A DNA stretch of 11,922 bases from JBEBXQ01 sp040391535 (GTDB lineage Bacteria > Bacteroidota > Bacteroidia > Cytophagales > Spirosomataceae): contig JBEBXQ010000141.1 in NCBI GenBank assembly GCA_040391535.1, positions 1 to 11,922 on the forward strand. The letters are read 5' to 3'. Shown here one piece after another: positions 1 to 8,257 of the stretch. Positions within the stretch are counted from its first letter, which is position 1. Each line of letters starts with the position of its first letter. Made by a program: the position numbers and the translations under genes. Below the pieces are notes generated by a model. It searched no databases. It was not told where the DNA came from and saw nothing but the letters and a program-made list of their open reading frames with translations.

Positions 1-60
1 AAACAGACTATTACATTTACATATTTTATAATGTAAGATTTTTGTAAGGTCTGTTTTACA
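1..60. repeat. Imperfect palindrome, possible terminator of an upstream gene
   Basis: The outer arms AAACAGAC (1-8) and GTCTGTTT (49-56) are perfect inverse complements. Inside them TTACA (11-15) can pair with TGTAA (43-47), and TTACAT (17-22) with ATGTAA (31-36), around an AT-only loop. The right arm runs into TTTT, as in an intrinsic terminator for a plus-strand gene ending left of the window. The stem is bulged and AT-rich, so a protein-binding site is an alternative. Confidence 0.4.
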
Positions 61-92
61 CTACTATTTTCCTTCTTCTACTAAGTTTAGTA

Positions 93-107
93 CCGGATTA
101 TTTCCGG
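93..107. repeat. Short inverted repeat in the leader of the secreted-protein gene
   Basis: CCGGA (93-97) and TCCGG (103-107) form a 5-bp inverted repeat around TTATT. No T-tract follows, so it is not a convincing terminator. It could be an operator or chance. The rest of 61-222 is AT-rich leader in which I see no gene. Confidence 0.25.
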
Positions 108-222
108 GAGAAGACAAAAATGCTCCCTCTCCGGATTGAATAGGATCTATCAATAAAATTACTGTTACCCGTCTGAATTTCTCCGTGCATTCAGAAGCAT
201 TGATAATAAAATTAACCGTTAT

Positions 223-3200
223 ATGTATCCCTCCTCATTTTTACAATTTTCAGCCATCAGAAATATTCTTTACTCTTTCGTATTAATCTTGCTATCCTGT
301 ATCGTCAGGAGTGGGCCTGCAAGCGTCATACCTGAATCTCAGATCACGGCTATAACGGCTGCCCGGTATGTCAACGCTGCCTTAACCACAGGCAATAATG
401 ACGGGTCTTCCTGGGAAAATGCCTATCAGGGAACAGGCGGATTATCGGAAGCGCTTTATGAGGCAAGCCAGGACGAAAGCATTCAGTACATACTGGTGGC
501 CAAAGGAACCTATATACCGTCCCGCAGAGGTGATAATTACGAGAAAGGAGCCGCTGATGATAAAAACAATACCTTCGTACTGGTGGAAGGCGTGCAGGTC
601 CTTGGCGGATTCGCAGGAACTGAAACCCATATTGACGAACGGAACCGGGGGGAAAATCAGACCATTCTGAGCGGTGAAACCGGCGACAACAATATTTATA
701 ATAACTGTTATCATGTACTTGTAAGTGTGGACAATACCCCGGCAACCGTACTGGACGGTTTCATCGTTACGCTGGGTTATGCAACAGACAACAACAGCCT
801 TACAGTAAAAAATAAAACGATCCCGTCGTCCATAGGTTCAGGTATGTACAATCATACCTCATCCCCGACCATCCGGAATGTGGTGTTCACCTATAACAGC
901 ACCCTCTATCACGGAGCCGGCATTGTCAACGATAACTCATCCCCTGCTGTTACCAATGCGGTCTTCTTCCGGAACCTGTCCGACCTCTCGGCAGGTGCCA
1001 TGTACAATATCAATGGTTCCCGCCCCCTTATCACCCACACAACATTTCACAGGAACTACGGTTGCGCGATCATCAATGATGCAGAATCGGGTGCCACAAT
1101 TTATAATTCCATACTCTGGGGGAATACATCCTGGGAGTCTTCCATACCGGCAGATATCCTGGATCAATCCGGTTCAGGAACGGTGGTCAGAAATTCAGTG
1201 ACTCAGGCTTTCGGTACACATGGTACTGATGGCATTATCAAGGAAGACCCTTTGTTTCTCAGCCTCAATCCGCCAAGTAATGTGAACGGGAAATGGATGA
1301 CTCCTGAAGACGGCCTTACCCTCAAATCAAACTCCCCTGCCATTAATTCCGGTGATAATTCACTGATACCCGACGGAATTACGAGTGACATCACCGGTGC
1401 GGAGAGAATCAGTAATGGCCGCCCGGATATGGGTGCCTATGAATTTTCCTCTCCCTGTACCGACGCCACTGTACTGTATGTTGATTCATCAGCTACAACA
1501 GGTGGTGATGGCACAAGCTGGTCTACAGCATTTAAAACAGTAAAGGAAGCCCTTGATATTGCCAACCAATGTGCAGCGGTTGAAGAGATCAGAGTGGCAA
1601 AAGGCACTTATTATCCGACCACACTGGCAAATCAGGATCTTTCATTTGTTATCAGCCACCCTCTCAAAATTTACGGAGGCTATCCCTCCGGGGGAGGTAC
1701 CCGCGATCACAGAACATACCTGAGTATTCTTGACGGAAACATCGGCGATCCGGAAATAGCTACCGATAACAGCTCACATATTATGATCATCGCAGGGATC
1801 AGCTCGCCCGACAGTGTTGTCATAGACGGACTTCTGTTTCAGAATGGAAGAACCATCGATTCGGGAGCCTCAGTGAACATTAACGGCATAGCAGTGCCCC
1901 GTATACTGGGCGGTGCGATCTATATAGGCAACAATGCGGACACGCCGGTTGTTGTCAGGAACAGTACTTTTACCCATAACTATTCATCAGAAAACGGTGG
2001 CGCTATCTATAGCCGTGAGAGCCGGGTAATCGTACACAGCTGTCGTTTCTTCAGTAACAATGCGATGGATCAGGCGGCAGGCATTTATGTATTTAAAGGT
2101 ACGATACAAATTGCCAACAGCCTTTTTACCGGGAATATTTCAGGGGGACCGGGTGGAGCCATTACCTTAAATGAAGCCTCGGCATCTTCTCTGATCAGCT
2201 CTACTTTATATAAAAATCACAGTACGGGGACCACTGCCTATGGCGGAGCCGTAAACTGTGACAAAAGCAGCCTGGATATTTATAACACTCTTTTTGCCGC
2301 CAATACGTATGGTGGTCCCTCCACCTCTCCGGACAGGGAAAAAAGTGACATCGATGCTCATTCCGGCAGTACCCTTACCATCCGTAACAGCCTGATGCAA
2401 AGCGGCAGTCTGTATACGGATTGCCATAACTGCCTTGCTCCGGGAACAGACCCTCAGTTTACAGACGTCACATCGGCAGCACAGAACGGACTTGGTTTGC
2501 TTCCCGGGAGTGCTGCTATTGACCGGGGAGACAACGCCAGCCTCCCGGCATACATCATCAACGACCTTTCGGGAGCCGACCGTATCCGTGGTGAACAGAC
2601 CGATATGGGTGCATTTGAAGCGGCTCCTTTAACGGGCCTTACCAGACTTTATGTCAATGAAGCTTTGGCTACAGGATCCAATAATGGTTCCGACTGGAAA
2701 AATGCCTTTTACAGTTCGAATGGCTTTGCCCGCGCCCTTGAATATGCCCGGAATAATGAAAGTGTAAAAGAGATATGGGTAGCCAAAGGAACTTACTATA
2801 CCTACTGTCGCGCGGACAATCAAAGCAGTGCCAATCCATTGGATCCGAGCAATTCCTTCGTTCTTGTTAATGGTGTAGCTATATATGGTGGCTTTGCCGG
2901 GAATGAGGATGACCGGTCTCTCCGCGACTGGAAAACAAATATCACCATACTAAGCGGGGATCAGAACAAAAATAATATAGCCGATGCCGCTGATGCTTTT
3001 CAGGTATTGATCAGCCTTGGGAACGGCCCGGAAACCATCATTGACGGTTTCACGGTTACAGGCGGGCATGCGGCCTCTTCTTCCTCGAATTCCATTCTTG
3101 TCAATGGTACGCAAATCGGACAGTTTTCCGGGGGCGGAATGTTTAACCTCAACTCGTCCCCCACTATCCGGAATTGCATATTCTATAAAAACGTGTCACG

Positions 3201-5193
3201 TAACGCAGGCGGAGGGATGGCCAACTGGGATCATTCACTTCCTCATTTCTCAAATGTCATTTTCCGTCAGAACCGGGCTCTTAAAGGCGGAGGGATGTAT
3301 AACGGACTCACCAACTTCTACGGAAACATTATGACTTACACGCTGTCAGGTCTGCGATTCGAAGAGAATGTAGCCGAAGGAGTAACCGGAGGTGAAGGTG
3401 GTGCTGTTTGCAATAACAGAGTCTATGTTTCCTTTAAAAACACGGTGTTTACGGAAAATTCGGCAATACGGGGAGGGGCAGTTTCGCTGGCTCACACCAC
3501 GCAGGATGACATCAATTTCGGCTCCTATTCAAACTGTCTTTTCATTGGTAACACGGCCAGCAGCCAGGGGGGTGTTGTTTATTTTGTCAACGATTACAGT
3601 AACGGGCCACTTTTTATAAACAGTACCTTTTCCGGAAATTCCTGTCAGGATGCAAGCGGTGGCGACGTTATTTTTTTCCTGTCCACCGGTCCTATCCGCG
3701 ACTACCCGACCTTCTATAACTGTATTATCGAAAAAACCCCGGGATCTGAAAATTTTTACGGAGGCACCTGGCCCAATCAGTTTACCCCCAAAAACAACCT
3801 CACCGATTATGCTGTATTTGCCAGCCGCGGCGAAAATAACACGGTTACGAATGACTTAGGGTTAACAGACAGCACCACTCCCGCCGGGGCTGACGGTGAA
3901 TACGGAACCGCAGATGATGGCCTTATCCCTTTACCGGCATCACCCGCCATTAACGGAGGGAATAATAATTTCATTCCCTCCTGGCTCACTCAGGATATTG
4001 CCGGTTACAACCGGATACAGGGCACTTCTGCTGATATGGGCGCCTACGAGCACAATGAGCCCTGCATGGAAGTATCTGCACCCCTTGCCCGCGACGGGGA
4101 TGTGATCAGTCTGATGGATTTGTCAGACAATCCCGCACTTCTTATGGTGCCCGATCGCTGCCGGGTAATGGGGATCATTGAACCGATCAATCCGGAACTA
4201 CAGCTTAACAACCGCCTCACTGCTCACGTAAAAATTGAAGAGACCTCAGCCCTCACCCCCTCTTACAAGGGTCAGCCTTATGTAAAGCGACGCTATGACC
4301 TTCAGCCGGAAACTGATGCAGAAGCGCACGAAGGTTATCTGACTCTGTACTATGACAATGCGGAGTTTGAAGACTTCAACAATACCCGCGGAGCATTCAA
4401 CCCTTTACCGGTTTCTGCCTCAGACCCTGCTGTCGCCAATATCCGGATCTGGCAATGGCATGGCGTCAGTGCCGCTTTAACACCGGGGAGTTATCAGAAA
4501 GACGGACAGCCTTCTGAAGGCAACTATATCAAACCAAAACCTGAGGACATCAATTGGAATGACGGCCAAAAGCGGTGGGAAATCAAATTCCGCTTTTCGG
4601 GTTTCAGCGGCTTTTTTGTAACCACACAGGATCCGGGATCACTTCCCGTCACCCTGGCTTCTTTTACAGTTTCGGCAAATAATACAGAGCCCGGACAAAC
4701 AACAGCACTCCTTCGCTGGAGCACAACCACCGAAAGCAAAAGCGAACGATTTGAAATTGAACGCAGTGCGGATGGAAAAAACTGGAATACGATTGGCCAG
4801 GTCAAAGCAGAGGGAAACAGTACTTCGCTACAGGAATATTCCTTCACCGATTTACGTCCGATGCGGGGCACCAATTTATACCACCTCAAAATGATTGATA
4901 CAGATGGCAGCTTCGCTTACAGTATCATGAGAAGCATTGATAATGAGCGTGCATCAGAACTGATCCTTTACCCTAATCCCGTAGCCGACAGATTGTTTAT
5001 TGATGCCGGTAGCGGAAAAACGGTTCATCAGGTTGAAATACGGAATATAACCGGACAAATCATCGGCCAATACCCGTATGATAACCATGCAGGCATATCT
5101 GTCAAAGCGCTCACGCCAGGAATGTACTATGTTAAAGTGGTTGATCATGACGGGCATTCTGAACATGGTAAAATCATTATCGGAGAGCTGTGA
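223..5193 (+). CDS. Giant T9SS-exported protein with three beta-helix (choice-of-anchor Q-like) modules
   Basis: A 1656-residue protein, probably exported by Sec and then by the type IX system to the cell surface or medium. Residues 12-28 form a hydrophobic signal segment. Three homologous modules follow, at about 48-408, 418-800 and 808-1277. Each opens with a YVN/YVD...G(S/T)xW motif and VAKGTY, continues with Pmp-like parallel beta-helix repeats (GGA, SxF, N), and closes with SPAI..GxN and DMGA(Y/F)E, as in choice-of-anchor Q proteins. Residues about 1280-1473 resemble the GFSGFFV-ending linker of many T9SS cargos. From LPVTLASF (1474) comes an FN3-like domain, and from about 1580 a Por-secretion tail with YPNP. 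The start is the ATG at 223, preceded by an A-rich stretch but no Shine-Dalgarno site. The architecture suggests an adhesin or polysaccharide-binding surface protein. No catalytic residues are recognisable, and substrate or partner is unknown. Confidence 0.93.
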   Translation: MYPSSFLQFSAIRNILYSFVLILLSCIVRSGPASVIPESQITAITAARYVNAALTTGNNDGSSWENAYQGTGGLSEALYEASQDESIQYILVAKGTYIPSRRGDNYEKGAADDKNNTFVLVEGVQVLGGFAGTETHIDERNRGENQTILSGETGDNNIYNNCYHVLVSVDNTPATVLDGFIVTLGYATDNNSLTVKNKTIPSSIGSGMYNHTSSPTIRNVVFTYNSTLYHGAGIVNDNSSPAVTNAVFFRNLSDLSAGAMYNINGSRPLITHTTFHRNYGCAIINDAESGATIYNSILWGNTSWESSIPADILDQSGSGTVVRNSVTQAFGTHGTDGIIKEDPLFLSLNPPSNVNGKWMTPEDGLTLKSNSPAINSGDNSLIPDGITSDITGAERISNGRPDMGAYEFSSPCTDATVLYVDSSATTGGDGTSWSTAFKTVKEALDIANQCAAVEEIRVAKGTYYPTTLANQDLSFVISHPLKIYGGYPSGGGTRDHRTYLSILDGNIGDPEIATDNSSHIMIIAGISSPDSVVIDGLLFQNGRTIDSGASVNINGIAVPRILGGAIYIGNNADTPVVVRNSTFTHNYSSENGGAIYSRESRVIVHSCRFFSNNAMDQAAGIYVFKGTIQIANSLFTGNISGGPGGAITLNEASASSLISSTLYKNHSTGTTAYGGAVNCDKSSLDIYNTLFAANTYGGPSTSPDREKSDIDAHSGSTLTIRNSLMQSGSLYTDCHNCLAPGTDPQFTDVTSAAQNGLGLLPGSAAIDRGDNASLPAYIINDLSGADRIRGEQTDMGAFEAAPLTGLTRLYVNEALATGSNNGSDWKNAFYSSNGFARALEYARNNESVKEIWVAKGTYYTYCRADNQSSANPLDPSNSFVLVNGVAIYGGFAGNEDDRSLRDWKTNITILSGDQNKNNIADAADAFQVLISLGNGPETIIDGFTVTGGHAASSSSNSILVNGTQIGQFSGGGMFNLNSSPTIRNCIFYKNVSRNAGGGMANWDHSLPHFSNVIFRQNRALKGGGMYNGLTNFYGNIMTYTLSGLRFEENVAEGVTGGEGGAVCNNRVYVSFKNTVFTENSAIRGGAVSLAHTTQDDINFGSYSNCLFIGNTASSQGGVVYFVNDYSNGPLFINSTFSGNSCQDASGGDVIFFLSTGPIRDYPTFYNCIIEKTPGSENFYGGTWPNQFTPKNNLTDYAVFASRGENNTVTNDLGLTDSTTPAGADGEYGTADDGLIPLPASPAINGGNNNFIPSWLTQDIAGYNRIQGTSADMGAYEHNEPCMEVSAPLARDGDVISLMDLSDNPALLMVPDRCRVMGIIEPINPELQLNNRLTAHVKIEETSALTPSYKGQPYVKRRYDLQPETDAEAHEGYLTLYYDNAEFEDFNNTRGAFNPLPVSASDPAVANIRIWQWHGVSAALTPGSYQKDGQPSEGNYIKPKPEDINWNDGQKRWEIKFRFSGFSGFFVTTQDPGSLPVTLASFTVSANNTEPGQTTALLRWSTTTESKSERFEIERSADGKNWNTIGQVKAEGNSTSLQEYSFTDLRPMRGTNLYHLKMIDTDGSFAYSIMRSIDNERASELILYPNPVADRLFIDAGSGKTVHQVEIRNITGQIIGQYPYDNHAGISVKALTPGMYYVKVVDHDGHSEHGKIIIGEL

Positions 5194-5664
5194 TGAACTA
5201 CATTTCAGAATCAATAACAGGTATATAAAGGAATAATATCAGAAAACAATCATCCCCGTCGATTGATTACTTCGTTTTTCCTTAAAAGTCTGGATTAAGA
5301 TTTGCATTTGGCTTATCGGTTTCTCAATATGCTGTAATGAGCCGTCGAAAGAACAAAGAACTGAAAATTACGAAATTCACAACGCTATTAGCCAGAATGT
5401 TTGGCCAGTCCGATTTTGCAGGGCCATATATTAAAATGTCTTTCAGGTAAACAAACAGCGCTTTTCTCTTCCATTATCCTGAGGAGATTTTCGGTCAGCC
5501 CATTGACTGAAAACAGTGCCGTTTCCCGGTTTGTTCTCTGAAAATTGATGCAGGAAAGAAGGTCCGGGTTTTCATTACAGAAAAGCAATTGGGTACTGCT
5601 GAAACAGTCTGACTGATAACTTATGACAGGCTGTTCCAAAGAAAAGTACCTCCGTCTGAACTTT
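5194..5664. other. Intergenic region, no supported gene
   Basis: The stretch between the secreted-protein gene and the operator before the barrel gene holds no recognisable gene. An 83-codon minus-strand reading frame (5388-5639) opens only with TTG, has one internal Met and matches no family I know. I see no strong terminator after 5193, only a weak AATCA/TGATT pair near 5250-5268 followed by a T-run. The right end carries the 9-mer CCGTCTGAA (5652-5660), also found before the secreted-protein gene. Confidence 0.5.
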
Positions 5665-5692
5665 AAATCCAGAATTTCTCCTAAATCCGGTC
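5665..5692 (+). promoter_or_regulatory. Operator-like element before the barrel gene (copy 1)
   Basis: Two direct half-sites, TCCAGAATT (5668-5676) and TCCTAAATC (5679-5687), lie 11 bp apart, the usual spacing for head-to-tail OmpR-family dimers. The whole 28-bp element matches 10321-10348 at 23 positions. It ends 33 bases before the ATG of the barrel gene and abuts a -7-like octamer, a position suited to an activator. Binding by the response regulator encoded at 9580-10254 is inferred. Confidence 0.6.
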
Positions 5693-5693
5693 A

Positions 5694-5701
5694 CAGTTTT
5701 G
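5694..5701 (+). promoter_or_regulatory. Candidate -7 promoter element of the barrel gene
   Basis: CAGTTTTG matches the Bacteroidota -7 consensus TAnnTTTG at all but the first fixed position. It lies one base after the operator-like element. No TTTG-type -33 box is visible at the usual distance; the operator occupies that place, which would fit activator-dependent transcription. Transcription would begin a short way before the ATG at 5726. Confidence 0.35.
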
Positions 5702-5725
5702 CGTCATCAATCAAAGAATAAATCA

Positions 5726-8140
5726 ATGATTACGCAAAAGTCAACCTGCTTATTTGTCTTGTCTGTTCTCATGGCAATTACTTCATTTGCCCGGATTAAT
5801 GATGTTACGGTTTCGGGTACGATCAGAAGCCAGCCGGATAAGTCGGCCATGCCTTACGTAAATATCGTATTAAAGACAGCAACAGATAGTGTGTTCGTAG
5901 CCGGGACGGTGACGGATGAGGAGGGCAGGTTTTCCCTTACCGGTATAGCTCCGGGAAACTATAATTTAGAAATTTCGTTTATCGGTTATCAGACAAGCAC
6001 CCACCCGCTTTTTGTAGGAACCCTGTCGGAGTTTCTGGATATACCTGTAATTGAACTGGAAGAAAGTTCCACTTCGCTGGATGAAGTAGTTGTGACTGCT
6101 GAACAAAGTGATGTCAGCTATAAAATGGATAAAAAGGTATTTTCTCTGGCAGATAATATCAGTCAGGGAGGGGGCTCCGTATTGCAAAGCATGCAAAATC
6201 TCCCGGGGATAACCCTCCAGGAAGGAAAAGTACAATTGAGGGGTAATGACAAGGTAACTGTCCTGATTGACGGAAAACAAACTGCATTGACGGGTTTCGG
6301 CAGCCAGGCCGGCCTGGACAATATTCCTGCATCAGCCATTGAAAAAATTGAGATCATCACCAATCCCTCGGCCAGATATGATGCAAACGGTAATGCGGGC
6401 ATTATTAACATCATCATGAAAAAAAGTAAGCAAAACGGTCTGAACGGTAAAGCCGCGCTTACCACGGGTTTGGGCTCTCTTTGGGTAAGAAAAGAAAACC
6501 TGCCTGGCATACGGCCTCAATATACCACCACTCCCAAAATTAACCCCTCCCTCTCACTTAACTACAGAACAGATAAGCTGAATGCCTTTTTGCAGGCGGA
6601 TAATTTATATACACAGACACTCAACAAAAATGAATTTGTAACCCGCACCTATGATAACGGAACCATCATCAGCTCGCAGCTGAAACGCAACCGCAACACC
6701 AATTTCCTCACCACAAAAGCAGGTGTTGACTGGAATATAAATGAGAAGAATGTCCTTACAGTTTCCGGGCTGTTCGGCAGCGAGAAGATTATTGACCGGG
6801 GTGATCAGCCATTTTATACCCCTGATCTCTTACACCGCTTACGCCTCTGGCAGTTTTTTGAAGATGAATTGAAAACCACCGTGATGGCTACTGCTGCCTA
6901 TCAGCATAAATTCAAACAGGCCGGCCATGTGCTGAACATGGGCTTCAACTATACTTTTCACAGAGAAGATGAAAAATACTTCTATGACAATTACCTGCCG
7001 GAATCCACAGGTACCGATGCATTTAAACTATTGTCGGATGAACAGGTATATGACTTCAACTTCGATTATATAAAGCCATTGAAATACGGTCATATTGAAA
7101 CAGGTATAAAACTAAGGAGGAGGAGCATCCCCACGGATATGAATTTCATACCCGGAGCCCATTCCGTCTTAGATACCAGTGCCGGTGGATGGGCGACGTA
7201 CAAAGAACTGATTCCGGCCGTATATGGCAACTATATTTTTGAGAATGAAAAATGGGAAGCAGAATTAGGGCTGAGAGTAGAATATGTGAGCATACAATAT
7301 GATGTAAACCCGGATCACCGTACGTATAAAAGCGATGGCTATCACTATACCCAGCCTTTCCCTAATATGAGGATGGCTTATAAAATAAATCAAAACCATA
7401 AGCTATCCTTGTTTTACAGCCGCCGAGTGGACAGGCCTAACGAAGTGGATATCCGCATATTCCCTAAATACGATGATGCCGAGATCATAAAAGTGGGCAA
7501 TCCGGCCCTGGGACCCCAGTTCACCAATTCAGTAGAGCTGGGTCACAAATACAATTGGAACAACGGTTACCTGTATTCCGCATTATATCATCGGTTTGCA
7601 GACGGCACCATTACCCGTATTTCAAGCATAGTCCCGGGAAGTACACTGATCTATGCCCTGTTTCAGAATGCCGGTAAAAGTTATAATACAGGACTGGAAG
7701 CGATCTGGGACCAGGAAGTGTCGGATAGCTATTCTTTCAGTATCAACGGAAATGTCTATCGTAACCAGATCAATGCTTTTACAGTTCAAAACCTGTATCC
7801 TGAACCTAATACATTTTCTGCTGATAAGCAGGTAATGGTTTCCGGTAATATCAAGCTTAACAATGTGTTCCGTTTTTCCAAAGGGCTTGATGCCCAGCTA
7901 ACGGCCGTCTATCTGGCACCGGATATTATTCCCCAAGGTAAGATCGGTTACAGGTTTACCATCGATATGGGAATGAAGAAGGCCATTCAGCAAGGCAGAG
8001 GAGAATTGTTTTTCAATGCCAGTGATCTGTTTAACACCATGATGATCAGAAGAGATATACAGGGAGACGGATTTAAATATATAAGCACAGACTATTATGA
8101 AACACAGGTGGTACGCCTTGGATATGGTTATAAATTCTGA
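5726..8140 (+). CDS. Outer-membrane beta-barrel protein, TonB-dependent-receptor-like (OMP_b-brl_3 type)
   Basis: An 804-residue outer-membrane protein. Residues 1-22 are a signal peptide (hydrophobic core LFVLSVLMAITSFA). Residues about 27-110 are a carboxypeptidase-regulatory-like beta-sandwich (VSGTI, then DEEGRFSLTGIAPGNYNLEISFIGY). The stretch ELEESSTSLDEVVVTAE leads into a plug domain with VLQSMQNLPGI, VLIDGKQ and the family signature NPSARYDANGNAGIINIIMKK. The remainder is a barrel ending in GYGYKF with terminal Phe, as needed for BAM insertion. The layout fits the outer-membrane beta-barrel family PF14905. No SusD-type partner lies beside it, so glycan uptake is not implied; the ligand is unknown. 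I chose the ATG at 5726, which begins the signal peptide directly, over a TTG nine codons upstream. It converges with a two-component system that I infer regulates it. Confidence 0.92.
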   Translation: MITQKSTCLFVLSVLMAITSFARINDVTVSGTIRSQPDKSAMPYVNIVLKTATDSVFVAGTVTDEEGRFSLTGIAPGNYNLEISFIGYQTSTHPLFVGTLSEFLDIPVIELEESSTSLDEVVVTAEQSDVSYKMDKKVFSLADNISQGGGSVLQSMQNLPGITLQEGKVQLRGNDKVTVLIDGKQTALTGFGSQAGLDNIPASAIEKIEIITNPSARYDANGNAGIINIIMKKSKQNGLNGKAALTTGLGSLWVRKENLPGIRPQYTTTPKINPSLSLNYRTDKLNAFLQADNLYTQTLNKNEFVTRTYDNGTIISSQLKRNRNTNFLTTKAGVDWNINEKNVLTVSGLFGSEKIIDRGDQPFYTPDLLHRLRLWQFFEDELKTTVMATAAYQHKFKQAGHVLNMGFNYTFHREDEKYFYDNYLPESTGTDAFKLLSDEQVYDFNFDYIKPLKYGHIETGIKLRRRSIPTDMNFIPGAHSVLDTSAGGWATYKELIPAVYGNYIFENEKWEAELGLRVEYVSIQYDVNPDHRTYKSDGYHYTQPFPNMRMAYKINQNHKLSLFYSRRVDRPNEVDIRIFPKYDDAEIIKVGNPALGPQFTNSVELGHKYNWNNGYLYSALYHRFADGTITRISSIVPGSTLIYALFQNAGKSYNTGLEAIWDQEVSDSYSFSINGNVYRNQINAFTVQNLYPEPNTFSADKQVMVSGNIKLNNVFRFSKGLDAQLTAVYLAPDIIPQGKIGYRFTIDMGMKKAIQQGRGELFFNASDLFNTMMIRRDIQGDGFKYISTDYYETQVVRLGYGYKF

Positions 8141-8257
8141 GTCTGAGAACAGAACGACCGTGTACGCAGTGATAAAAACCCTGATTGACGACGGTTACCC
8201 GCAAAAGGAAAAAATTAAAACGGGATATGAATACAGATATAGCATACCTGTTACTGA
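8141..8257. other. Convergent intergenic spacer
   Basis: The spacer lies between the stop codons of the barrel gene (plus) and the kinase gene (minus). It contains A-rich runs (near 8174 and 8208-8219) but no hairpin with a T-tract that I would call a terminator for the barrel gene. Confidence 0.5.

Noticed and set aside
4524..4889. 121-codon minus-strand frame inside the secreted-protein gene
   Set aside because: It lies antisense to the well-defined linker and FN3-like region, without motif or start signal.
5388..5639. 83-codon minus-strand reading frame in the gap before the barrel gene
   Set aside because: It opens with TTG only, has a single internal Met, no visible ribosome site and no recognisable motif. 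A decayed gene fragment is possible but not supported.
5726..8140. Reading the barrel gene as part of a SusC/SusD glycan-uptake locus
   Set aside because: No SusD-like lipoprotein or glycoside hydrolase is present, and the plug and barrel signatures fit the OMP_b-brl_3 type instead.
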